Position numbers and translations under genes: made by a program. A DNA stretch of 64,000 nt, from contig CM076267.1 in the NCBI GenBank assembly GCA_038380795.1, forward strand, positions 6,865,501 to 6,929,500, given 5' to 3'. The notes under the pieces are model-generated. The model saw only the letters and a program-made list of their open reading frames with translations, was not told the DNA's origin and did not search any database. The first letter of the stretch is position 1; every line of letters starts with the position of its first letter. The DNA comes from Pyrocephalus nanus (taxonomy: Eukaryota; Chordata; Aves; Passeriformes; Tyrannidae). Below are positions 25,547 through 35,362 of this stretch, in pieces.

Positions 25547-28030
25547 CTGGTTCCAAAAGAGGCCAAGCAGAAGAGTTCAGCAAACACTTTGGGAATAATA
25601 TAACTGAAAATACTATCAGCACCTAGCACTGATATTCATCAGTGTATTTCTTTCCACCCTCTCTTTAAGAGACTACGCAAACACCAAGTCAATCTGTTGG
25701 CAAACAATCATAATGTTTGCCACTGGATCTCCCTTATGACTTCTCTTCCTATCAAAAAAACTGAACTAATTCTCCCATCCTCTCATGAAGTACTAAGACA
25801 GTCTCCTTTAGATCTCAATCTGCTCAAAACATGAACACTGTATTCACATAACCCTTCAAAACACCTACCACATAACTAACAATCAAGCTATAATACCAGT
25901 GAAGGAAAACAACAACTCCTGAAGTTCTAATAAAATTTCAAAGCCAAGATGAGGAAGAAAACTGCATACTAAGCTATTTTATTCAAAAGAAGTAAAACCA
26001 GAATGAACCTGTTAGATGATGGCAGCATACAACACCAAAAAACGTAATGCTGTAAATAAAATAAAAAAAAAAAATTCAAACTTGAAGTGAAACGAGTACT
26101 AATAAAATCCCACATATTATTTCAAGCATAGAAGTTAACAGTATAAAGCTTTCTTTTTTATACAAGGGAACAGAAGGGAATCTGGTTGGAGGGAGATGAC
26201 TTAAAACTCGAGAGCAATTGTCTTTATTCAAAGTCATTTTAAGAATTCAGAACACTTCACTATTTTGCCAGATTCTATTTCATGAAGCAGATTAAGGATT
26301 TTACATGATTTCCACCCAGTGTTGCTGGCTGCTTCCCAAGTTTTATGCAGTTTAGTTTGGGGAGCTTAAACAACCTGATCTTCTTATATTCAGCATTCAG
26401 TCACTTTGTCTTTCAGCATCTTTTCAGTCCAGGCTGTATAAGCTGCCTTCCTCCGGGACAGCAAGATGGATTTATCACCCAGAAAAGAAGAAGCATATGT
26501 TCTTATTTAATCCTTATTCTGTTCGTACAAAATAAATCCATATTCTACAGAAGTGCAACAGAAAACAGTGTGCATAAATTAAATCCTGAAGCATAGACGT
26601 TCTTTTCACTAAACATAGTGTTCCATGGCTATTTTAAGAGGAAACTACTCCCTGCATCATCTCATACAGGTAAAGATCAGGAAGCAGTAGTGAAAGTTAC
26701 CCTGTATGTAACAAAACCACCAGAAAAAAAAAAAAAAAAAAGTGAAGGGTTTTTTTTCTCCTACTAATACGCTTGGTACAACCAGCACTAATTATGGGAA
26801 CTGTGGGTGCTGCAGTAAGGAGAGTTTCTCATGAAGTGCAGTCAGAGTCATTGCAGAGAGATGAAGAAAGAAAAAGGTAAATCAACCATTCTGACTAAAT
26901 TGAACTTCACGTCCCCAGGCAAAATGGTTTCAATAGTAAAAAACAAGAACAAACTGGTTCCTCCTTTTTTTGAAAGCTTTTTATGAAACAGCAGAAGTAT
27001 TTTGAAAGAACCGAGATCACCTCACTGATTTAGGAGCAAAGACATACCCACAGCCTGCAAACAACTTCTAATGCTGTTCTCCTGAGGACAAAGATTAGCA
27101 GACTGAGTACCAGTGATTCCCTCTACCCTACTTGCATTTTCTACACACAAAGCTGTTTGCACAAAGATAAAGCATTTGCACAGCACTAAGTCAAAATTCA
27201 TTCCTGTATTTAGGATTATGAGTCATGCTGAAAAAGCTATCATACTGTTTCATAGGGACAAGGTGACAGAGCTTTTTAGACAAATAAGACTGTATAATAA
27301 CACGAATCTTAAGAGTGAGCCCTCATTTAAAGAGTATTCTACCAGTGCTTCAGTTATCAAGAGAAACTGATGTAACAAGACCTAATGCAAGAATCAAGAA
27401 TTCACTTTCTCAGGTTTGCTGACCACAATACCAGAAAGAAAATAATACTCTCAAAAGATGAGACTGATATTGTACCACATCTGGAAAAGATGGAACCTAC
27501 AGTCCTTATGTTAACAAGGAGAAAAGCCTCTATCAAAATTTAGTTCCTCAAAACTAAGTGATGTTTATTCTCCCCTAAATATTTTAAAAACTAAGTCTAC
27601 CTCAAATAGCTGCTAAAACTCAAGGGAGACAATAAAACAGGCCTCACAAATACTTGTTTAATGTAGGTCTGCACACCTAGGCAATCACATCAGGTCAGTT
27701 CCTGATTCTCAAAGACAAGATAAATGTCTGCGATCAAACCACAATACGATGTTGATGTGTAAGAAATAACGAACCTGGCAAATGAAAAGCGCTGTTATTT
27801 CCAGTCTAAAGCTCAATGCATCTCTGGCAAAAAAAAAAAAAAAAAAAGAAAAAAAAGAAAAAAAAAAAAAAAAAAAGAAAAAAAAAGTAGCAGTCATGGC
27901 AGCCCAAGGCACATTTGGCAGAGATGACAGCTTTCAGGAACCTTTTTCTCAAATTCACTTCCTAGAGGTTCACAAAGCACTGGAAAGGGAACAAAACCAG
28001 CAACCGGGTGGAACCGAGAGCTGGTAAATG
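25547..28030. other. Presumed intron or promoter-proximal non-coding sequence
   Basis: AT-rich, ending in an A-rich block just before the CpG island. Minor splice-like sites on the minus strand (27,000-27,050 and 27,950-27,990) are not phase-consistent with their neighbours. No gene is supported. Confidence 0.4.
27831..27888 (+). repeat. A-rich low-complexity tract
   Basis: A runs broken by single G residues, about 58 bp. It abuts the left flank of the CpG island. Confidence 0.9.
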
Positions 28031-28200
28031 GCATCGTCAGGGGCAAGAGATTTCAGCAGACTCTCGCCCGGGATTCATCCTCCCACCCACGGCACCGCCA
28101 CCCGCGCTCGCCAAAACCACCCACCGCCGCTCTGTGCCCGCGGGGCGCGCCCGGGGCGGGCACGGCGGGGCTGCCGGGGCCGCCCCCTCCTCCGCAGACC

Positions 28201-28233
28201 CCCCTGCCCTGCCCTGCCCTGCCCTCCCCTGCC
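28201..28233 (-). repeat. CCCTG pentamer repeat / G-quadruplex-prone tract
   Basis: Five near-perfect CCCTG units. On the minus strand this is five or more GGG runs separated by one or two bases, the standard intramolecular G4 pattern. It lies about 300 bp downstream of the minus-strand ATG at 28,558, within the first intron of that transcript model. Confidence 0.8.
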
Positions 28234-28508
28234 GGGCCGGGGGGCGCCGCCGCCGCTCCCCGAAGGTCGTTCCGCAAGGTGACGGGGGCGGCCGGGCCGC
28301 GGCGAGCACGGGCCCCGCCGCGCCGGGGCGGCTGAGGGGGCGATGCCCTCCATCCCCGCCGCTCCGCACCGCGGGCGATGCGACCGCGGCGCTGGGGCGT
28401 GTGGCGGCCCCTTCCCCGGCGCGGCGACCCCCGCGGAGGGGCTGGGCGCGGCGGCGGCGGCAGCTGCACCCTCCCGGTCCCCGCAGCCCCCTCAGGGTCG
28501 CAGCTCAC

Positions 28509-28558
28509 CTGGCGGCGGTGCCCGCAGGTCCCCGCGCCCAGCGCGGCGCAGCGCCCAT
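28509..28558 (-). CDS. Candidate first coding exon, unidentified protein
   Basis: On the minus strand GGCCATGGG forms an excellent Kozak context at 28,558. The frame reads MGAAPRWARGPAGTAA and then meets a consensus donor, CCAG|GTGAGC, leaving two bases (AG) of the next codon. The position inside a CpG island supports a first exon. The peptide is Ala/Gly/Pro/Arg-rich and could be the start of a low-complexity N-terminus or a mitochondrial-type leader, but it is too short to identify. The donor is the stronger evidence, and the ATG could equally be an upstream start in a 5' UTR. Confidence 0.38.
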
Positions 28559-28629
28559 GGCCGAGCGCGGGCGGAGGCGCGGCCGCGCCCGCCGGGGGAC
28601 GGGCCAGGCGGGGGCGGGCGGGCGCCGGG

Positions 28630-28753
28630 GAGCGTCTGCAAAGTACCGGCCGCGCTCGGGGAGCGGGAGCAGGCAGGCAGGGAGGGAGGGAGGGGCGGGC
28701 GAGCGGAAACGCCTGTGACAGGCGCAGGCAGAGCGAGGGAGCGTCTGCAAAGT
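28630..28753 (+). repeat. 15-bp direct repeat, 109-bp spacing
   Basis: GAGCGTCTGCAAAGT occurs at 28,630-28,644 and again exactly at 28,739-28,753. The rest of the 109-bp unit is poorly conserved. A GGGAGGGAGGGAGGGG quadruplex-type run lies between the copies near 28,680. Confidence 0.85.
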
Positions 28754-28860
28754 GCGCGCCCGGCGCGGGGGCGAGGGGGAACCTCCCGAGCGCGGGAACG
28801 GGCATCGGGAATGGGGGCGAGCAGGGGGCACCATCACCCGGCACCGGCACCCCCGCGCAG

Positions 28861-28881
28861 CCCCCGCCCGCCGCGGTGAGT
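28861..28881 (+). other. Plus-strand consensus splice donor in CpG island
   Basis: CCGCG|GTGAGT at 28,875/28,876 fits the 5' splice site well and would end a plus-strand first exon. I found no coding start or downstream exon that fits, so a non-coding divergent transcript is the likeliest reading. Confidence 0.3.
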
Positions 28882-29000
28882 CCGCGGGGGCGGCTCCCGG
28901 CCGCCTCCTCCTCCGCCTCCCGCCGGCTCGTCCTCCTCCGCAAACGCGTGAGGTCGGGCGCGGATCCCGGCTCTGGCAGCGATGCGGTTTTGTCCGCGCT

Positions 29001-32000
29001 AAGCGGACGCATTGCATCAGCCGGCGTTTCACTGAGCCTTAGACACAGGTATTTTTATTTATTCATCCACTTAGGTTGTCTCAAGAACACTCTCTACAAG
29101 CTCCTGGAAGGTCGCTTCTGAGAGCCATTAGCGCAAAAAAAGCTACTGTTTTTTTGCAATGAGATGACTCTATTTTGTAGTGGCGAGACGGTCTCTATTT
29201 AGCACAGCTTCAGAGCGGTCTGTTTTTCCAAGCCTGCATAATAGCTAATAGAAGCTGGGTGACATCTCGTGGCCAATCCTGCTCCTGGATAGAGGCTTCT
29301 TTCACTAGAAGAGGATATCAAGACCAAAGTAAAGAAAAAAAATATTTCTGCTTACCTCCACATTACATCTAATATAAGTTAAAGGGACATGGGTATAGGT
29401 TATAATCAGATGCAGAATTCTAATCAGTGTCTGTTACATATTCTGCACATGAATCATCAGAAAATGGTTACCAAAAAAAAGAAAAAAATCATGTAAGTGG
29501 GTATGATTTTGGTGACAGCTCACAAAAATCCCAGCTGGTGTTCAGTGCTATTCTTCTGGGGTTTCTCCACACGGGACAGAAAATGGTGATGTACACAGTG
29601 CGTGCTGAAGGACACTTGTCTGCACCCACAAGCATCTGCAATAATGCCGTGCAATCTGTAGTTTCAGATTTCACCCAGCATTATGCTCTGTTCCTGGTTG
29701 GAAATGCTTGCTGGCATTTAATGAGAGGTTAGGGATTTGAAAATTTTACAAGGAGTTGAATGATCAAAGCCTTGGATATCTTTCTGTGTGAGATGGGTAA
29801 CTTTTAACATTATCTGCTATGGCTTGTGGAACAGGCTTTTGTCACAAGGAAACAAAGCAGGTGAAATAAAAGCAACCACAGCACTTTCCATGTATTATGC
29901 TTTTAATTTACATAGCTTGTATGCAGTCACTTTTGAGTTTGATATGTTCTGATATAGAAATATTATATATCAGAACATACCAACAGTGGTTTCCTGACAG
30001 AGCCCTTACTGAAGGGAATATCAGCCCTTATTAGCCAACAGTTTTCAAAATGGATCATATCAACCAGATCCTCCTTTCAGGAACAGGAAATTACACTGGA
30101 TATTCCATAGTATTTATATCTGACATAGCTAAAAGAAAAAAAAAAAGGGCATTTATGAGCAAACTGTGTACGTCAATTAAGGAAGTAAAAGCTGTGTAGG
30201 TGAGCGAGCTCCCTGCTCAAGAAGTGCTTCTTGAGAAAGACTAGACTCTTGCAGCCTAAGGAGCAAGAGACTGAAAGAAGAGAGAACATAAGCCCTTACA
30301 GCATTAAAATTTTAGGAGAATCCGAGAGCAGCTGAGCCCTTACATGTTTGTTCCTCATTTTAGTGTGTGACAAATAGGCCACCAATTATTCAGATTTAGC
30401 TGTCTCAGGCCTGTCCCACATTTAAAGCTTCACCCACCTGCTTGCTCATTCCCTGCCCATGGGAAGAGAGTGTGGGTGGAGGCCTCAGGTGAGGCTGATT
30501 AGGACCATTAAGGCCTGCTATTGCAATCAAAGCCCTGTTTCTGGCATCTCACCTTGCCTGTTTGCATCTTTCCAGCTCCAGACTCCATGTACTGATGCCA
30601 TCATCCTTGGGTGCAGGAAGGAATGATTACAGAAGTGATTAGAGAAGATGGCTGATACCTCTGTTTGATGTGTGAGAACACCCAAACATAGTATAAGGCT
30701 GGGACTGAGCTCCTTAGATATACCTGTTAATAGAGAACTTTTGAGTTATTGAGAGGTGTATCTTATTAATGAGGAAAACAATTATATTCTGGTAGAGACA
30801 TTCATTATATCACCTACTGATACTGTTTTTCTGCTTTATTTTATGTCCAAACATTGTGGACAAAGCCCTGCCCTGAGTGGAAACAAAAACTCCCTTGATT
30901 GTGTGCCAGTCACAGTTTTGGAGTGGTAGAGAACTCAAACAGATGAGGGGAAGAAGTCACAGCTGTAGTAACTTCAGCTTGCTTACTGTGCACTCAACAT
31001 ACAGGACGGAAGTGATCTGTAGAAGACATTGAACACATTTCGGACTTCTGTGTTGAGAGACCAATTCTTTGGCACTTCTCTATTCTGAATTTTGGAGAAT
31101 TCTAATTATGGACCAGCAGTGGATGATAACCTAAATGTAGATGCACAGAAGTCACCAGTGCTAACTCCAGATTTGCTTAATGTCACCTTTAAAGTAGCAT
31201 ACTTGTTGAATTTTCCATCTCTGTTGGTTCAAAGAATGAACTACTGTAATGTGGAGAAACATGTCTAGAGCATAAAACAATTCTGTAGTTATTGACAGGC
31301 GATACCTACCCAAACCTTTCCCCAGGGAAGTATGTGAAAGCTGTGTTCCCCTTTGACTTGTAACACTGTATGACAAAATTACAGCACACATATGAAACAT
31401 AGTTTGTCTTTCCTAGTAGAAAAATCTGCTATTATAAAATATACATTATTAGAGATTATAGATGGAGAAAATACTTTTAATATAAAAATCTCCTTCTTGT
31501 GAAGTGGACTACAGCCAACATTCCTGACTTTTGTTCTGGTTCTGTCTCAGGTAGACAGACATAATGTTACAGCATGTTATACTTGTATCACTACAGCAAT
31601 AATCACTACAGCACCCCGGATAGGAACTAGAAACTATTTGCATTATAATCTATAATTTAAAGCCCCCTTGCCTGGTTTTTGGAAGGTCTCCCTCCCTCTA
31701 TTCAGCTTTCTTTCCTTCTTATATACCACCCCCCCCCAATGCTCCTCTGAATAAAGAGTTATTAGCTTTGCAGATACTGAGTGGGCTCTTTGGTGGCGAG
31801 CTGAATATTGTATTATTAATGATGAACATGACTTCAATAAAACAAAAAAGGAGAAGAGGAAAAAGAAGAAGGCAAAACTTAAATTTTAACCAGAGATAAG
31901 ATAAAAAAGACCTTCCTGAAAAGTGTCTTTGCCTGTTCATAGCCAAACACAATAAGCATGTCTTGAGGCTTCCAAGATATGCTTTTAAAGCTTTCTGTTT

Positions 32001-33290
32001 GATGTCTCCCTCAGCTTTATTGATACAATTGAATTTACAGCAAAATGATAACTGGCTCAACAGTCGGCACAGTCTCCTCTGTGCTGGAGATCAGAAAACT
32101 TGTGTGTTCTTGTTCAAGAACATGTCTTGCTTTTTTGTTTGATTGCTCTGATTTCTCAGAACCTCATCTATATTTTTTGAAATACAGTATAATATTCTTC
32201 TGAAGAGCTGCCATATTCAACCCTAGTAATATTCTGATCACAAAGGGAAATTTTGAAAAGTCAACCCCTCTCTCTCTTTTGCTTCTTAATAACAATTCAA
32301 AGTTGCTGTAGAATAACCTTAGTTTAACTCTGAATAAATATCAGAAGAGTAGGAAATAGAAAATGCTCCTGTCCTTTCCCCATCTTCAGGCACACACACA
32401 CACACCAGACACCCCCACACTCCCTGGTTTTAACTTTGCAGTTAGGTTTAACTGCATCCTTTTCACTAAGCTTTTATGGATACTGAAAAGTCAGACTTTT
32501 AAAAGTTATCATTAACTCTGCCCAGTATAGAAAAAAAAAAAAAGCCCCCAACAACAACAAAAAAAAAAACAAACAAAAAACCCCACTCCAAACAAAAATA
32601 AACAAAAAACCGCAATAAAAGTAGAGCAAACTAATAAATTATTATTTGACTCTTGCCTTTGAAAATTTTATTCTGTCCCTTGTCCGTAAAGGTAACAACT
32701 GGGATATAAAATTTTCCATCACCAGAAAACCTTGATCTCTATTGCAACACATCTACCCATTACCACAGATATTGTAAATATAAATTGTACTGTTCCATTA
32801 CTTATGCACCGAGTTATCAAACAGGACATAAACTCTTGGCTTTAGGTACCAAACCAGACATTTCTAATAGGCATTAAATGTGTGTGGTAAGTGGACTAAG
32901 GAACTCCCCATTTCCAGGAAATTGTTTTAGATTTCTTTTCAGACATCACAGTAACATTTCAATTCAAAGTGGCATGTAATTCTAACATTTCACAGGCACA
33001 CAATAAATCTGGTAGAGCTGATTCTGCACTGTCTTCTTCACTTTGTAGTAATTAGTAAGAATGGTGATATTTTACATCCACCTCTCATATAGGTTTGAAT
33101 GACAGCTCAGGGTACAAGGGATACTCTGTGTTCTCATTCGAATGCAAACTGAAATTCCATCATGATTTACTTTACAGATTTCATTGGACCTGGGGGAATT
33201 AAAACCAAGTCACTGGCCACTCATGGAGATTTGCCAGAGAGACTGAGCAGCAGATAAATGATTAAGGTCTAAAAAGGAGAAAGAAAGAAC
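29001..33290. other. Gene-free AT-rich interval
   Basis: No exon can be supported. It contains a CA dinucleotide run (32,390-32,405), an A/C-rich low-complexity block (32,530-32,612) and the inverted repeat described separately. A slightly GC-richer piece at 30,420-30,620 matches nothing I recognise. Confidence 0.5.
29943..29979. repeat. Perfect 14-bp inverted repeat
   Basis: TATGTTCTGATATA at 29,943-29,956 and its exact reverse complement at 29,966-29,979, separated by 9 bases. It can form a short hairpin or cruciform. It is too short for a typical pre-miRNA stem. There is no T run downstream that would suggest a pol III gene. Confidence 0.9.
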
Positions 33291-33299
33291 AAAAACTAT

Positions 33300-34925
33300 G
33301 AGGACATAGTAGGAAATACAGATGAGTTATCTGTATTGGTGTTCACCATGGAGGTAGTAATTTTCTAAGTTTCCCCTGCACAATAATATTTATGAAGCTA
33401 TTGTCTCAAACTAAAGAATCAATAGACAAGTTTTTAGATTGAATCAGTTATTAGATTGAAATTAACTCTAGGACTCGATGGTATTTGTGTTTTGAAGCAA
33501 TTTAGGTATGAAATTTCTGAAGGTTGTCTCTGCTATGTTGTCTTATCAACCTCTTTTTGTAATTATCAGAAGCACCAATTTCAGAAAGGCCTATTTTTAA
33601 CTCTGAAAATTGGAAGTGGGTGGCTTAGTCTGACTTCTTCCCCAAGGAATCTGCAGAAAATGTTCATAGGCTGTCCATAGATAGCATAAGTATGATAGTT
33701 TAATGTCTATAAATGATCCTCATCTACAGAGCTAACTAATAAGCTCACAGGTATTAAGATATAAGATTGTTAAAAATATAGGAGTAGAAAAAGAAAATAG
33801 AAATAGAAATAGAAATAGAAATAGAAATAGAAATGTGGGATAATTTCTCTGTGGATGGAGTTTGTCTTTGGAATCTCTGAGGACCTTGTTTTGTGACCTT
33901 GCTTTTTAGCATATTTGTAAATGGTCTGGAAAGGGGATGAATATTGAGGTGACTGTTGCAGATGATATAAAATTGCTGAGGATAATAAAATCTAAATCTG
34001 ATTGCAAATTGTTGCAGAAGGATACTGTGATGCTACGTGATAGGAAAATAAAAGAGCTTATATGATTTAGTGTTGATAGTGCTTTTCATGATAAATGCAA
34101 AATTACATTAAAAATGAAAAGTGACTGCCTATATAACCAAATGGACTTTTGATGTTACTAATCAGAAATGAGATTGTGAAATTACTTTGAAGAGTCTCTG
34201 AAAATATCAGCTGCATGTTCAATAGTGATCAAAAAATAGAATGCTGGAAATTATTAAGAAAGGATTTGTGAACAAAACAAAACACCCTGTTGTCTGTATA
34301 GATGTATGGCACACTCTGATTTGTATCCATCAGTTCTCTTTCCCTACTTCAAAAAATATACAGGAAAGCAGTAAAGGAGGATGGAAGTGATCAGAGGCTT
34401 CAAATTACATCATATGGGAAGAGATGAACCTGACTTGGAACTAGAGAAGAAGACTTTGGGAAAGAAGTGATGAAGACTGATTAAAAGAAGATTATGAAAT
34501 CACAGATCATACAAGGATGAAAGAGCTGGAATTGTTGAGTGTTCGTCACAGCAAAACAATCTGTGGCACTCAGTGAAATTTGGAGTAGTGGATTTCAAAT
34601 AAATAAAATTAAATAATCATCCAGGGAAAATCTAAACAAAACTGTAGATTCTGCAGGATTTTCTGGATGCCAAAAATATAATGGGTGCAAAAAGTAGTTG
34701 CATAGTTTAGGGATAAAAGGTCCTTTAGTGGCCATTAAATAGGTAAATAAACTTTCAAGAAACCTTTAGTCTCTGACTGATAGGAAGCTGGGAAAACATT
34801 CCCAGGGAGGCATCATTCTGCTTTTGTCCTGTTTCTTATGCTGCTATCCACCAAGTGTCTCCTCATGTTCTTTCTTCAGGATACTGAGCAGCTGGTCCTT
34901 CATCTGCCTCAGTGCATCTGCTACA
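33300..34925 (+). mobile_element. Old CR1-type LINE, reverse transcriptase region to 3' end
   Basis: This is a decayed sauropsid CR1 copy in plus orientation. The reverse transcriptase region is recognisable at 33,456-33,520, where the frame reads LGLDGICVLKQFRYEISE, matching the family pattern PGPDGIHxRVLKELKYEIAE. 'ggcttagtctgacttc' at about 33,620 corresponds to the 'VSLTS' motif. Further on, 33,910-34,010 matches the stretch encoding the conserved FADD motif ('gcagatgatataaaattgctgagg'). 34,240-34,290 matches the 'rmLgiikkg' region, and 34,880-34,920 matches the 3' 'ggatactgggctagatggacc' area. Frames are broken throughout. A hexamer microsatellite sits where about 300 bp of the element is missing. 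This ancient clade is shared with turtles and crocodilians. Confidence 0.85.
33795..33834 (+). repeat. (AAATAG)n microsatellite
   Basis: Six uninterrupted AAATAG units plus a partial one, inside the old LINE copy. Confidence 0.95.
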
Positions 34926-34997
34926 ATGTCCTTATTCCTTCCTTTTATTTGCTAACTCATCTGGGCATCTGCTTCTTTCCTAAGGTCTGAATCCCTC

Positions 34998-35018
34998 ACC
35001 TTAAAAAAAAAAAGAAAG

Positions 35019-35048
<30 letters not shown>
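34998..35048 (+). repeat. Poly-A tract
   Basis: About 50 bases of A with two G interruptions near the left end. It lies just past the CR1 3' end. CR1 does not carry a poly-A tail, so the two are probably unrelated. Confidence 0.9.
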
Positions 35049-35050
<2 letters not shown>

Positions 35051-35280
35051 CCTAAATAGGACATAGCACCTTTCCTTTATGATGAAATTCAACCTCTTCA
35101 AGGTGCAGAATTGCTCCAGTTCAAGAAGGCCTAACAATTTGTAGACTCTGTTCTTCTTTCTGGCTTTATAGGTTCCCATGCAGGTCCTGGCATATTTTGA
35201 ACAGTGAACTGGAATGACTTCAAAATAACAGTTTTAAATAATTTTGGAAATGTTACTTTGCTGTGTCCCAGATGAACTTT

Positions 35281-35362
35281 ACATATATATGTATATATAT
35301 ATATAAACACACATGTATATACATTTGTATGTATGCATGTGGACATGTATATATCCATATAC
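35281..35362. repeat. AT/ATGT low-complexity microsatellite
   Basis: Alternating TA and TATG/CATA units over about 80 bp. The minus-strand open frame across it (YMSTCIHTNVYTC) is a translation of this repeat and not a gene. Confidence 0.9.

Larger units (their letters stand above)
28040..29000. promoter_or_regulatory. CpG island, likely promoter, possibly divergent
   Basis: About 960 bp of very GC- and CpG-rich DNA stands out sharply against AT-rich flanks. It has several GC boxes (for example 28,157, 28,613, 28,692) and no TATA box that I can see. Splice donors point both ways: CCAG|GTGAGC on the minus strand after 28,509 and CGCG|GTGAGT on the plus strand at 28,876. The very long open frames on both strands (up to 319 codons) follow from the lack of A/T-rich stop codons and are not evidence of protein. 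I infer a housekeeping-type CpG promoter serving a minus-strand transcript and perhaps a plus-strand one. Confidence 0.8.

Noticed and set aside
27782..28027. Plus-strand frame with polylysine and a protein-like C-terminal half
   Set aside because: The lysines come from the A-rich tract. The minus strand of the same bases is also open behind an acceptor, and neither has a consistent partner exon.
28053..29121. Very long open frames (up to 319 codons) on both strands in the CpG island
   Set aside because: High GC removes stop codons in all frames. The translations are Ala/Arg/Pro/Gly low-complexity with no domain, and overlap on both strands.
34998..35048. Poly-A tract as the tail of a processed pseudogene or SINE
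   Set aside because: The sequence to its left is the CR1 3' end and unique DNA. CR1 uses no poly-A tail, and no gene-like body or target duplication is seen.
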